DNA from: Ypsolopha sequella
Taxonomy: Eukaryota > Arthropoda > Insecta > Lepidoptera > Ypsolophidae
Length of the DNA: 64,000 nt
Assembly: GCA_934047225.1 (NCBI GenBank)
Contig: OW203992.1
Span: 18,031,501-18,095,500 of the forward strand
Reading direction: 5' to 3'
The notes under the pieces: generated by a model
Databases searched by the model: none
Told to the model about the DNA's origin: nothing
The model's input: only the letters and a program-made list of their open reading frames with translations
Part shown: positions 50,566 to 63,134 of the stretch, piece by piece
Numbering within the stretch: the first letter of the stretch is position 1
Layout: each line of letters opens with the position of its first letter
Program-made: the position numbers and the translations under genes

Positions 50566-53047
50566 GATACATACACTAATAAAATTTTCTAAAAATTCTA
50601 TAATAACTATTTAATTGCGCAATTTTTTTAAAAGAGTAAATAATTAAATAGGTATTTGGCAAATGCACGTGATTTATAGTGGACGGTGTAAAGAGGTACT
50701 TATATTTACAAGCAAGCCGTTTGATACACATGTACTTGTGGTCTAACCAATATTTTGGCCCGCACTTTTTTGAAAAAATAAATTACTTCCCTTTACATTT
50801 TGTTTTTTTTTGAAACATGTCCTGTGGTGTATCATTAAATGAAAGAGCTTCATGGGCTGATTGTAAATATACTACCTACATCACTACATTTCAGCCACTT
50901 GGTTTCTAAAAAACATAATTAAATCAAAAACATAATCTAATTTTTCTTTGCGTTATATTAAAAGTTATTCAGTATGATATGTAGAGCCTAGATCAAGTTT
51001 TGTACTAACGAATCTCCATAGTATACGCCTAGTCATTTCATGTAAAAGTACGATAAAAGTCGTTTTTTTGTTAATAATGTAAACTAGAAATAAGATTCCC
51101 AATATTTGGCTAATAATAAGCAGGAACCTGGCATTGTGTAGGCATCCATCAGCGGACCGGAGATCGCAAAAAATGTGAACTAAACAAAAACCGTCGTCGT
51201 TTGGGAGCGCCTGCGCAACATCTGGAGGGCACTGCATCTCATTATATGGACCCGTGGGTCCTTCCCGCTAGACCCTAGCTCATTGTTCTGACAAAGACCC
51301 ATTCATGTGGTCAAAGATGTGTCGGTAATACTTTGTTTGTTCTACATTCCTTTTGTTTCTATATCCGACATATCCAAAATTGTTGTTTGTTTTCGGTAAT
51401 AAGTTAAATGTTGATGATTAACCGAATTAATTTGAACATCTTTTTCAAATAAAAAATCAATGTGTGTGTGTGTGTGTATTAAAATAAAATTTCAAGTGGG
51501 AAAGAAACACCAAAATTTTTATATATGTTGTACATAACTGTATACTGCATAACAGGCAGTTCTTATTGCCGCGTCATAAACGATAAAATCGTATAACAAT
51601 AGGAAGCTTCAACTGTAAAGTGACTACCTATACTTAAAAAAAAACCGTTAGGATTTAAATTATATTTGAAAATTTAATCCATTTTAATACCTCTAGAGAG
51701 TAATTATGTAGAGTTTCTTTTATGACATTATATTTTTCTTTGTTTTTTGCTATTGATATTGGCCATTGGGTAAGTACGAAAATACGTTTTAGTAAGTTTT
51801 TATATAAAGTGACTTTTATTTATACAGCCAAATTCATACTCGGTAACGATGCCTTGATATGAAATAATCTATGTAGTATTTTTATAAATATGCAATTTTT
51901 TTAAAGTATTGACACTATTATTAGTTTATTTATTTTTCTTATCATTTTATCACTTTACGCTTTTTACTTTAAGTTTGATATTGTTATATTTAGATGATTT
52001 TATGTTTAGATTGTTATGTTATAGTTATTAGTTTTAATTTTAGTAGGATCCAGCAGAATACCAGCGCGGTGGCTTCGACTGCGGCATTAAGCTGAGCTGG
52101 ACTTCTTTTTCATAACCACAGAAAATGGCTATTTCGTTTGTAATTTGTTTTCTCTTTTGTTTTGTTTTCTGTGGTGTTAGAAATAAACTCTTTACTTTCT
52201 TTCTTTACCAATCGTAAGTGATCAGCATCACAGATCAATAACACTTTTCGCAAAATAGAACATGGACCCACATAGCACTGATAATATTATACTAACTCAT
52301 AGTAATTGACTCGGGGCTGCTTGCCTCTGTAAGAAACAAAAAAAATATATTTACGTATATCACAAAACTGGTCATTGAACCTTGAAACTGAGTCTTCAGT
52401 TGGAATTTGGCTGCATACATAAGTGTCATCTTGTAAGCATCGACAATTCATAAATTTTACCCTTCATTAACAAATTAATACACTTAAAACTGAAATGTAA
52501 AACTGAAAAAATGAAGAATCTAAAGATGAACGTTTTTTTTACGTTCATGCTTCTAAATTATAAAACCTAGGATTTTATCTAATAAACAGAAGATCGCTTG
52601 TACTATCCCACAAATTTATTATTTCCTTCCTGACCTTTTTCGACGTTATAACATTACCGAACGATTTAGTTACACTTATATCTAAATTACACAGTTTACA
52701 TCAGCGATCAATTATCGGATTTTACGTCGAATGATGATTGGCATAGAATAAAATAAAATTCGAAGTTTATAATAAGAGTGATTACGATTAGGTAAGAAGT
52801 GTAATAGTATATTTCGTGACGAGTATGAAATGGCAGATTTTCTTACCCGAGGAATGAAGCTAGTTTTGACGTGAGCCGAAGGCGAATGTCGAAAGCTTAC
52901 ATTCTGAGGGTAAGAAAACACATTTTTACTCGTTGCAAACGATATTTTTTTTACTACCTGAATTATGTATTTAAATATTTAATTTTTCCTTTCAAATTAA
53001 ATGTATTTTATGACTTTGCAAAGCGCGGCGCGGTTTTTACCTTTTAT

Positions 53048-53069
53048 TTTTCAGGCTTCGGCCTGAAAA
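53048..53069. repeat. 9-bp stem with TTCG loop
   Basis: TTTTCAGGC, loop TTCG, then GCCTGAAAA. The UUCG tetraloop closed by C-G makes a very stable RNA hairpin if transcribed from the + strand; the - strand reads CGAA in the loop. Confidence 0.75.
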
Positions 53070-53685
53070 GAATTCTTATTTGTGGCCAGTATTATTTTGC
53101 GAAAAAAGAGTGTCAGACGCGATATAATCGATTATGTCGTGAACCGGAACGCAGGGAATTTCGATTGTAAAGACAAACTAAGGAAGCCAAAAAGAACCTA
53201 ATTTAGCATGAAATGAAGACAAACGTCAAAAAGAACCTAATTTTGCAATACATGAAATTTTAATACGATATTTCAAACTGACCTGATAGTCATTCCGCAA
53301 CGGGGCCCGGAAAGGTCGATTTTCAAAACTAATTTCGAGTATTAAATGGAACTTTTTCATAAAGGTATATAGAAAAAAGATATTTAATATGTATTTACAT
53401 ATAATTATTTAATTATACATACACCTAAGTGTTATATTACGAATAGGGTTTGGTTTAGTATCTATAAGAGCAATGATGTCTGCTGCTGTGTTTCGGATGA
53501 ATGATTACTCGGCAGAAGCGGTGCGGAGCGCGGGGCGTTGGGGGCAGGGCATGACGTGACCGATCACAATGTCTTTAATTTATTAGGGAGGGCTCTGATT
53601 CGACGCACTAATAAAGTTTCCTGTGACAGCTCCTTTCGGAACATCGAGACTAGAGAAATTTATATTTTAAAGTAGCTTATTATTT

Positions 53686-53740
53686 ATAAATTCTCTTTTT
53701 AAACTTAAATGTGATATTTAAGTTTAAAAAGAGAATTTAT
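53686..53740. repeat. Perfect 25-bp palindromic hairpin
   Basis: ATAAATTCTCTTTTTAAACT and AGTTTAAAAAGAGAATTTAT, extended by TAAAT/ATTTA, flank a five-base loop (GTGAT). It is followed by an unrelated short open frame. Confidence 0.85.
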
Positions 53741-54049
53741 GATGAAGATACGAATGATCATAGAACTTTTTGTCTTAACCTCCTTGGATGGGAGACTAGT
53801 TCGGGCCATTGTAGAAATCTTACCAGAATATGGATTTAAAGTAAAATTCATCAAAGATGAAGCTTCTATATGGGTACTTATACCGTCTATTAAAAATTGC
53901 GTTAGATAACAGTTCTAAATGGAAATAGAAGAGAAAAATATTTTATCACACGATTACATACAGTTTCATTGACAAATAGTTGATACGACAATTATAAACC
54001 GAATTACTCAAGACTATAAAGCCGTTTATGTGTTGCTATTAAAGGGTAA

Positions 54050-54430
54050 GGAACAGGGTCGGAGATCCATTGTTTCAAGTAGCGAGGGGCCAGTGTTCAC
54101 GTCGGGACTGGGGCAATGACAGCGCGCACGCATTGCGATCAGGGATCACACGCACACACTCACGCGCGAGACATGCATGATTGAGGCGCGGGCCGCGGCT
54201 GACTAAACTAAGGAGTGCCAGTGAGACGACGTCATCAGCTCATTCCCGCGGTGCAGACCGCAACAGAGGAGCAGTGCAACCGTCGACAAGCCGCGGCCAC
54301 CTCACGTCTCGCCGCTGCATCCGACCCTCGACACCGGCCCTTCATAGTGCACGCCTTTTACTATCGCACAAAGGAGCTCTATGAGAAAGGGAGCTCGACC
54401 TACCAGTTTGTTCGGAAGGTTTAACTCTTA
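54050..54430 (+). promoter_or_regulatory. Second CpG-rich patch, possible first exon
   Basis: GCGCGGGCCGCGGCTGAC, CATTCCCGCGGTGCAGACCG and GTCGACAAGCCGCGGCCACC give a sharp CpG peak. A frame through 54215-54424 ends FYYRTKELYEKGSSTYQFVR; two frames are open at once, and no consensus donor was found except a weak CGGAAG|gtttaa. It may be a 5' UTR exon and promoter of a gene to the right, or a GC-rich repeat. Confidence 0.3.
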
Positions 54431-56149
54431 GAAACTGCTTTATGTGTGGAGACCGATTATAATTTATTCGTGCATTGGATTGCATGCAACGAGTATTCTC
54501 AACAAAAGAATTTTAAACTACGACAGGGACGTAATGAATACTAGACAAAGGCCATTTTATAGTAGAGTTACTTGTCGTGTTGAACTTGGTTCTGTTTTTT
54601 TTGTTGCTTGAATGATATTTGCATGTGTAAAATAATAATAGTAAATCGACCGGACTCTCAGTTGTTCGGCATAGACGGCCGACTGGTCTATGACAGAGAA
54701 TCTTCAATTGAAACAAGTTATTTATTATCATAAAATTGTCATAACTATATGGGGCATGTTCGTTTTCGTGGGTGATGCACGAAAATAGCGAGCAGACAAA
54801 TATCTGGCGATGCTCCAAGACTTGGGAACTTCTCTGACGTGCTCTTAGTCGAGGACGCCGCTGATATAAATCTAGATTTTGCAGAATGTGTGATAAATAA
54901 AATTTTGTAGCAAGTTTGTCATTTTATTATTATGAAACCCTGCAACCGATTCGCAATAATGGTATTTATAGTAAGCATTGCGTATTATTTGTTTCACCTC
55001 ATGAACATATTTTAAAGCGAGAGAAAAACTAAATATTAGTTCTGAATAAATTTAAACTTTTAATACGTATAAAAAACTCTGTCAATAAAAACAAATATTT
55101 GAAGTATACATATATCTAGTTTTTTGCCGTACTAACATCAATAGGCTATTTGACTAATTTCGGACGTAATTTTAAATGATTATTTATAACATAATAAGCA
55201 CACTTCTTTGATATTTCCGAGAAATTTTACTGTTTTATTAATAAAATAAATATTTAAGTTTCCGTTTTAAAAATCGCTCCGAAAACGATGTTTCTGTAAT
55301 GGCGCTGGTCACGTGACACGCGTGACGTCACACGCTAGTAAACAAGTTCACATAACCTCAGCAAAACAGTGCACCTAAGTGAATTCTCATTACAAAATTT
55401 ATCCAAAATTGACCGAAAAGTGCTTCACAGATCGAATTTAACACTCAGAAAACATAAAATGCAAACAACAATCAGTCTAGGAATCCATGTTTACTTGCAT
55501 GTGACGTGACGTCACCATGAGTTGCCACCAATCACAGAGCGTTCGCGGCACATTGCCGTCACAGATAAGATATTTTAAAATATTATATTTTATTTCGCGT
55601 AATTTGCAAAAAATATGCGTAATTTAGTTTAAATAACGTGAAATATGTCTTTTTTAGGCTATTATCTGATAGGATGACCACAATTTGTAATGTATTTTCA
55701 ATGTTGTCATTGAATATTTAATATTGCCTATTGTAAATATGGACATTATTTATGGACTAATATATGCTGATACTCCTGTGAGGGTCGTGTGGCCCTGCGG
55801 GCGGGTCTGCGCCCTGCGGCTTCAATTCAGCGAAGAAGGGGTTCGGTCGTTCGAGAGACACCCACAATCTACTTGTTGCAAAAGCTTTGGAACTGTCAAA
55901 AATGATGATCACGTGACAAACCGAATCTTTGCCGTAGCGTTATGGACCGACTAGCCAATTTATTTTTATCCGTTCTTTGTGAAAACTTATTAATTTTAAG
56001 AGTATATATGGAACCGATCTATCTACAGCTGTTTAATACTGTAATGTTTAGGTAGAATATTATTAATCACTATCATGATCCAGCAAGGGGTAATGTAATT
56101 AAAAATGTTTCACACCACTGGACTTGTGAACTTACGTCACCTGGGAGTT
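54431..56149. other. Gene-free stretch
   Basis: No exon recognised. Between 55300 and 55560 several CGTGACGTCA and GTGACGTGACGTCACC palindromes cluster (CRE-like), with CACGTGAC copies. A GC-richer patch at 55780-55950 (TGGCCCTGCGGGCGGGTCTG) has no protein motif. Confidence 0.45.
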
Positions 56150-57292
56150 CAAACTTAATAAATTCTGGAATTAAAATATGCTTGCATTTACTGCCACAGC
56201 AACACTTTCTTTATGTCAATTATAAAGAAACTGAGGAACACATACGGTAGGTAAGTTAACCATAGCGTGAAGTTAACATATGCTTGCATTTAATGCCACA
56301 GCAAAACTTTCTATATGTCAATTATAAAGAAACTGAGGGACACATACGGCATGTAAGTTAACATATGCTTGCATTTAATGCCACAGCAACACTTTCTATA
56401 TGTCAATTATAAAGAAACTGAAGAACACATACGGTAGGTAAGTTAACCATAGCGTGAAGTTAACATATGCTTGCATTTAATGCCACAGCAAAACTTTCTA
56501 TATGTCAATTATAAAGAAACTGAGGGACACATACGGCATGTAAGTTAACATATGCTTGCATTTAATGCCACAGCAACACTTTCTATATGTCAATTATAAA
56601 GAAACTGAAGAACACATACGGTAGGTAAGTTAACCATAGCGTGAAGTTAACATATGCTTGCATTTAATGCCACAGCAAAACTTTCTATATGTCAATTATA
56701 AAGAAACTGAGGGACACATACGGCATGTAAGTTAACATATGCTTGCATTTAATGCCACAGCAACACTTTCTATATGTCAATTATAAAGAAACTGAAGAAC
56801 ACATACGGTAGGTAAGTGAAAATATGCTTGCATTTACTGCCACAACAACACTTTCTATATGTCAATTACAAAGAAACTGAATAAATATAATTTTAGCTAT
56901 ATTAGCTTTTTATTTGTAGTTTTAAGCAATTATATGATAATAATTAAAAAAATAATAAACTTTATATTTTTTCGATATATTTCGGCCTCATCAGTGAGGC
57001 CGTCATCAGTCGAGTGGTTGACAGGTAAAAATTATTATTTTAAAAAATATTTAAAAATTATTAACTCGACTGATGACGGCCTCACTGATGAGGCCGAAAT
57101 ATATCGAAAAAATATAAAGTTTATTATTTCTTTAATTATTATCATATAATTGCTTAAAACTACAAACAAAGAAACTGAGGGACACATACGGTAGGTAAGT
57201 TAAAATATGCTTGCATTTACTGCCACAACAACACTTTCTATATGTCAATTACAAAGAAACTGAGGAACACATACGGTAGATAAGTGAACATC
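56150..57292. repeat. Minisatellite with 85/102-bp alternating units
   Basis: Each unit carries ATATGCTTGCATTTAATGCC, ACAGCAA(C/A)ACTTTCTATA, TGTCAATTATAAAGAAACTG and CACATACGG. Unit starts at 56281, 56366, 56468, 56553, 56655, 56740 and 56825 give spacings of 85, 102, 85, 102, 85 and 85. The longer units hold 17 extra bases around CCATAGCGTGAAGTTAA. The 187-bp dimers are almost identical to each other, a higher-order repeat. The array is interrupted from about 56880 to 57167 and resumes after it. Confidence 0.92.
56880..57167. mobile_element. Palindromic element inserted in the minisatellite
   Basis: TTTGTAGTTTTAAGCAATTA and TAATTGCTTAAAACTACAAA bound arms of over 100 bp. Towards the centre, ATATATTTCGGCCTCATCAG pairs with CTGATGAGGCCGAAATATAT, and GGCCGTCATCAGTCGAGT with ACTCGACTGATGACGGCC. 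The flanks AAAGAAACTGA (left) and AAAGAAACTGAGGG (right) are the same minisatellite word, which suggests a target duplication or insertion at a unit boundary. The element at 62.16-62.37 kb has the same design. Confidence 0.85.
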
Positions 57293-57444
57293 TGCCATTA
57301 AATTAATTTAAATAATCTGTTAAGTTATCATTTTCTCAATTTTTTGAGTAAATAAATTTAAATAATAATACATTATTCGGCGATATACCGAAGAAGGGCC
57401 AAGTCAAACGCAACTAAAATAAAAGAGTTCTCCTGACTAGACAA

Positions 57445-57532
57445 TGGATGTGCGAGAATTGAAAGAGGTGTGTCAGGATCGTAGCAGATGGAGATCTGTC
57501 ATCTTTGCCGCCCTTCTGGAAGACAGGTGTGA
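57445..57532 (+). pseudogene. C-terminal scrap of a LINE reverse transcriptase
   Basis: The + strand reads MDVRELKEVCQDRSRWRSVI and then FAALLEDR before a stop. A D-R-x-x-W-R motif close to the stop is the usual end of the ORF2 protein of many insect non-LTR elements. Nothing upstream of the Met is open in the same frame. Confidence 0.4.
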
Positions 57533-57984
57533 ATAGTATATAATTAATTTTATAAGATGTGCAAAGTTATAATAAATATATATAATTGTGGGACGTTATG
57601 GAGGCAATAACTAATTGTAAAGGATATCAAACTATATGCGCTTACGCCGCAGCCGCGCCTCTCGTCATTCACTCGGCTCTAAATGAGCGACGTACACATG
57701 TAACGTCAGACCAAGTAACTAACTCCAACAACACTGTACTAATGTCTTCCAAATACTTCCGATAGATGGCAGTGCAATCACGATTTTATCAAGCATAGTA
57801 ATAAATGAAAAATGAAATTCATTTTCCGAAGCGTTTCTGACGTCAAAAAATGAAAAACTATTTTAGTCCAAAAGAGTCGCTCGCGCACACATCCACGGTC
57901 CACACCGTTCCATTCCCGAAAAATATACGAGTACTATTATTAGGTATTATCTGTGCTATTAGGTATATATCTTGATGCCGGTAC

Positions 57985-58220
57985 CTCACTTGGCGGTGCG
58001 TATTCGTGTATTTACCCGAATACAGCCATGTGTGGAGAAGCTGTTCGTGTACCTATATTCGTCGGTTTTTAGTCACGCTTCATAGGATATTTGCGTAGAC
58101 CGTCCATGTGTGGATGGCAAGTGTGTGGTGCTGACGAATACAGCAAATATTCGCCCAAATATGCGAATACCGCTACACGAATATAGACGAATACACGAAT
58201 ACGCTAAGTAAGGTGAGAGG
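57985..58220. repeat. 235-bp foldback with ATTCGTG words
   Basis: TACCTCACTTGGCGGTGCGT and the distal ACGCTAAGTAAGGTGAG pair, with TATTCGTGTATT facing AATACACGAATA. The interior repeats ATTCGT/ACGAAT several times. Confidence 0.65.
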
Positions 58221-59020
58221 AGGAGGACGCCAAGAAAACCAGCAACACGCAAAGGGACCCTTGTATGAAAACTGAGAAAAGGAAAAAAGAAAATTACCAT
58301 GGGTGACATAAGTTTCTTTTTCGTGTGTTATTAAATTAATCATTAACAAAAACAAATATTACCTACTTATAAACACCAAAAAATTTTGCAAAAATGTCAC
58401 TAAAATTTAGAAACAAGGATCTACGAAATTTCGTAGCATCGCTACAATTGGTTAATGCTTGCTATATCTTGGATTAATAACACTGGCCCACAAGGTTTTT
58501 GGTGATCGGAAGGCAATTTGTTATTCTTATAAAAAATAGTGTGCTGAAACCAAATTTGAACTCAGATTTTCTCTATCAGCTCTCAATTTTTTTTTACTTT
58601 AAATATTTAAAATTTACGTTTTTTTATGTCTTCTGAAAAGATTTTGCACTGATAAGCATTCGTTTTATGTCTTCATTTTTTATCTCTACAACAAAATCAA
58701 TATTAATTGTGGTCAAAATAACATATAATTTTTGATTAAGCCAAATTTTCAAGTAAAAATATATTTTTTAAGAGCTTGTTTCGGTCCATACATTCCGTAC
58801 CAAGTCTTTCTATAGAAAAAGCGGGTGTGATTGTTTTAGCTGTTAAATTAAAATCTACGTTTTGTATCATGAATCATTTTATATCTCTATCTAGCAGAGC
58901 TATTGTTTTGTAATATTATTAAAGATTAAGACGGGAAAAGTAATTGTTCTAACTGTGGAGCCCTCCTAGAAGTAGTAAAGAATCGCTAAATTTAAAAATA
59001 CAATCTGTCTTAAGCTGAGT

Positions 59021-60300
59021 TGCACGAAAACGACGCTAATTTTCCGTTAGCTAACTGGGATCTAATCTCAAGATTACATAATCTCGTGATTAAATTTGAA
59101 GCTGTTGTTCGAAATGTTTTTATTTTCCTTTAAGTGATAATTAAGTGTTTCCTGATATAAAAATAAAATTAATCTGTACACAGAATAAAAATGTTCAACA
59201 CTCTTTCAAATCTTTTTATAACCCGCATTATTTGTACTTAGATGTGGCGCCACTGAATGTTAATAATAGTAAAATGACTTTTTTTCATTAAAGTTAGAAG
59301 CTAATTTATTAATAGTTCGCAAATTTGTCACCGATATAGAACATACGTGGTCCCTATAACTGACTGTCATGTCAAACAAGAAAATTGAAATTGAATAACC
59401 TTAGGTTCGCATTTTACTTCTGCAAAAGTGGTTTAATAAAAGGTTTCCGGGCACCATGGCAAGTCCAAAAAAATACCTTTTGAATTATTCTACAAACAGT
59501 TGATTTGTCGGCTTGTATTGTGTCACCCAACAACTGCTGAAAGGTGCCTGTTGCATAGAACCTCCGTAAATAAAAGCTGGGTCATTGCGTCGATTGATCT
59601 TGACCTTTCAGTTGAAGGAGAAAGGTTATGTTCTATCCTCGATAGTATATTTTGAGCAGCAGCTTTTGAGAACCTAAACCGTTCCATAAATTCCTGTTCG
59701 TACCTAGATAGTCTCCACTTAACTGGAGAGAAGAGTAGAGATTCTGAGGATACTAGTCAAAACCTAGTAAAACCTTGGTGGGCTCTCCATTTGGAGCCAG
59801 GAATAAATAATGGTGCATTCACGATCTTTGAAATTGTTTATTAGTTACACCCAGCGACATTAATCTTACACCAAACTTGACATACTTTTATGTTCTCACG
59901 ATTGAATACATCTCCTTCTGCAACCACGTTCTTTCTTTTCTTTTTACGAATTTCTATCTGGTTTACAAGGTACAAGCAGTTGCAAGGTAAATTGCTTGCA
60001 GCAAAATTGTACAGCAAAGCAAAGAGCACGCCACGCCACCTACCGCTATAAATGTTAAACTTTCTTCAAAATCAGCTGTGACATGGTCAGCCATCTTCCC
60101 ATTTAGCGGGATAAGTACAGGATTGTTGCCACTTAAATTTTAATTTAATCAAGTGTCAAATTGGACGCTAACGGAGGTAAAATTGCGTTCGAACAACATA
60201 AACTCGAAGATAATCATGAGTTTGACAGATTTTTATTTAAATAACTAAAGGTTGCTTAAATATTTATATTGGAGGTTTCGTGCAACAGAAAATCATGATT
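59021..60300 (-). mobile_element. PIF/Harbinger element relic
   Basis: GAGTTGCACGAAAACGACGC at the left and the inverted GTTTCGTGCAAC at the right form short terminal repeats around a transposase relic. GTTGCACGAAA-type ends fit PIF/Harbinger. A separate 62-codon frame on the - strand (59841-60029) may be the remains of the element's second protein, but it shows no clear domain. Borders are approximate. Confidence 0.6.
59440..59830 (-). pseudogene. HARBI1-type transposase fragment, frameshifted
   Basis: On the - strand the reading starts near 59730 with YEQEFMERFRFSKAAAQNIL and continues to a Ser-rich stretch. A frame change near 59567 leads to RRFYATGTFQQLLGDTIQAD and KSTVCRIIQK. Both blocks fit the N-terminal part of Harbinger (HARBI1-like) nucleases. 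The catalytic DDE region that should follow is absent. It is inactive. Confidence 0.72.
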
Positions 60301-60534
60301 CTCGTGATTAAATTATTTTAATCTCTACTTAAATATTAAAATTTGTTTGGAACAACTCGGCATTAGACAAATATTGCGACGTGATAGAAAAGATCTGAGT
60401 TCAGATTAGGATTCCGCGCACAAATATCTGCAAGAAATCAAAGAAAAAATTTGAGCACCAAAAAAAATATGATTTTTTATTGGCCAGTCTTTTTTATTTA
60501 TTTATTCATAATTTTACACTAATTTAACTCACTT

Positions 60535-61410
60535 ACTACAATTCGGCCTATCCGGCCATATTTTTGTGTACCCGATACTGGCTACTATCCGGCCGGATAC
60601 CGGACACTTAACTCAGCATACAAAAAGTCGTTTAAATCACAAAATAAATTGATTGTATCAATGATTGAATAATCAAAATTCTAATACATAACGTGAATAT
60701 AAGTTGAGCTATGGTAGATAAAGATAAGCTTTACAGCAATTGTTGGGAATAAACATTTGTGCTTTTCTTCATACACTACACCAGCTTCTTTTGCTCTCAC
60801 AATATAAAGGATGTAACTCAACAGGTATCTTTTAATAAAAACACATGATCTAAGAATTATACTAAACAAGTTTTCCAAAGAAGCATACTTGTGGAAATGA
60901 AAAAAATATTTTCATGTTTCTTTACTCATTTTGAAATCCTACTGTGAATTTTGAAAGGGCACTGGGCGGGCAGGTTCAATTTTTTTTCAATATTATTTTG
61001 GGAAATTTGTTCAGTATGAACAGTAGATTAAGCGGTTTCATTTAAAGTCCATTTCTGTCCATTTATATACAGTATACACCGCTGCAAAGAGACAAAAGAT
61101 ACATAATTACGAATTTTGTTAGGATCGGAAATTGTTTCGCATTTGCAAACCAGCATTTGTATGATTGTGATACGATCATTTAGAAATGATCATTTACAAA
61201 TGATTGTTATTTAGAAAATGCACAAATAATCTCCCCCAGTTGCACCCGCACGCACTTTGGTGCGTAATGTTTAGACTTGCTCAATTAGTGCGAAACGCAT
61301 ATCTTGAGCCGGACATTCGGCCGCCAGATATCCCTCTATCCGGCCTCGTGCTTCACTGGATATCCGGTATCCGGTATCCGGACAAATCACTATCCGTTTC
61401 ATCTCTAATA
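60535..61410. repeat. Region bounded by CCGGAT-rich repeats
   Basis: The left part has CGGCCTATCCGGCCATA and CTATCCGGCCGGATACCGGA. The right part has TATCCGGTATCCGGTATCCG and AATCACTATCCGTTTCATCT. The repeated ATCCGG words resemble a known class of insect interspersed repeats. The AT-rich middle may belong to it or be unrelated. Confidence 0.45.
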
Positions 61411-62154
61411 ATTATACAATAGATGAAGAGAGAAATTGTTTGTCGAACGGCTGCTACTGCAATGTTACGTAGTTGTTACAAAAATAAGTAAAGGCAAATA
61501 ATAAAGTTTAGTCGATCTTGACTTAAAGTAGATAGGAATTAAATTTCAATACAGAATTAAGAGGCATAAATGAGCAGTCGATCGAACAATGGTATTCAAA
61601 TAGAAAGATGCTCTTATTGCGGCGCAGGTAGCAATTGAGTGACTTATACAGGATGTTCCAACTTCATTTCCTAGTTAAAGGTATAAAGTGACTTTTCAGC
61701 GTGTTTTTAATAGTTTTAGGATTAAGACTGGACCTTATTTCTTGTGGTAATTTATTAACCAAACGTGGTAATAAATACTCGGATGTTATCTTCCCATACG
61801 TATTGTTTGACCGAATTATAATGAATTTTTGTGTTGTTATTTTATGGGAGATGGGTTTTTGAATATCCTTAGTTACTAAAATATTGTTCTATCAATAAGG
61901 CATAATTTACTTTGTCATGGACTGGTATTATTTTATGATAATTAAAAAGGTTATGGCACATGTCAGTATTTTTTATTTTTATGTTAGGGGGTATATTTGT
62001 TTTTCATTATTCTAAGTTACAAACTATATAGTTTGTCAAGATGCGTTTTATACGTTCTTCCATAACTTGACAAACCATAAGAAATTATGGATTCGACTAA
62101 TTAATGGTTTAAAATTAAATACACTGCAAAAGCTTTTAATGTTTTTCGTTTTTG

Positions 62155-62366
62155 TTTTCAATATAAATATACTGATAGATATGATAATGTAAATATAAAT
62201 ACTGTAAAATAATTTCAAGATATATTTCGGGTCCGATCTGGACCCGGCATCAGTTGAGTATATTAATAAAATAAAAAGACATTGACATATATAATGAAAT
62301 ATATCTTGAGATTATTTTATAGTATTTATATTTACATTATCATATCTATCAGGATATTTATATTAA
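62155..62366. repeat. Palindromic element with TTTCGGGTCC centre
   Basis: AATATAAATATACTGATAGA pairs with TCTATCAGGATATTTATATT and GATAATGTAAATATAAATAC with GTATTTATATTTACATTATC. The centre holds AGATATATTTCGGGTCCGAT and GACCCGGCATCAGTTGAG, close to the centre of the element at 56.9-57.17 kb. Confidence 0.8.
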
Positions 62367-62624
62367 AAAAAAAAAACAAAAAAACAAACTAATGGTATGA
62401 TTAAAAGTGTTCATTGTTACATGGCACAAAAATACTGAAAGTTTTAATGAGTTGAATTCATGCCTAGTTTACTCAGGTACAGTAAGAAGTCGAGTGCGAA
62501 GGTTAAAAAATGAATATTTACATTACTAATCAAATGTAAACGAATGGAAGATGGTACTTATAATTCTATCTGGGTATGTACCTATAGATTGTTAAAAGTC
62601 CAAAGCGATGAAAGAATAGCCTTT

Positions 62625-62800
62625 TTTGCTCGCTCTTGAATATAGTAGTTTATGCTACAAGGGCGCAAAGTAATTTATTGCCCTTACGCCCGTGTATCAT
62701 ACTACGTTTTTCAATGCATAGTGTGAGGAAATAAAACAAATATAATTTTGTGAACTTTAAATTGTAATTGGCTCAAAAGGACTGTATCCAGAGCCGTTAA
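62625..62800 (-). repeat. Dispersed repeat F, copy 2 (inverted)
   Basis: AGTAGTTTATGCTACAAGGG, GTGTATCATACTACGTTTTT, CAATGCATAGTGTGAGGAAA and CAAAAGGACTGTATCCAGAG are the reverse complement of 39085-39275. Confidence 0.78.
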
Positions 62801-63134
62801 ACAGTGGAAAAAGAAGTATGACATTTATGGTACAAAGGAAAGGCTGCAGGTTCGCCAACCATTGTAAGTAAATTAAAAAAAAATATTATAATAAAGCCCT
62901 AGGGCAAAATAATCGACTTTCTGTTCGGTTTTTGGTTTTGATGCATAAAAAGTGGGCCTTTACGAGCACATGCATTGAAAAATATATTAAATAGTTATAC
63001 AACTTACTACTCGTAACTAGGCTTAATGTAAACCTGGCTTTAATGCTGGTATTTGCTACGGGGCGGCGGCGTAGCAGGCGCTACGGCTTGATAGTTCGCT
63101 TTTTGTAACCGCCATCTCAGGAGTCATGACTATT

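Larger units (their letters stand above)
50566..54049. other. Gene-free AT-rich stretch
   Basis: No exon recognised. A GT microsatellite lies at about 51462-51478. Around 52045-52200 a patch ends GAAATAAACTCTTTACTTTC followed by TTTCTTTAC, resembling the 3' tail of a retroposon. Hairpins at 53048 and 53686 are listed separately. Frames of 60-100 codons here show no motif. Confidence 0.5.

Noticed and set aside
56150..57292. CRISPR-like spacing of repeats
   Set aside because: The stretch between repeated words is itself repeated; it is a tandem minisatellite.
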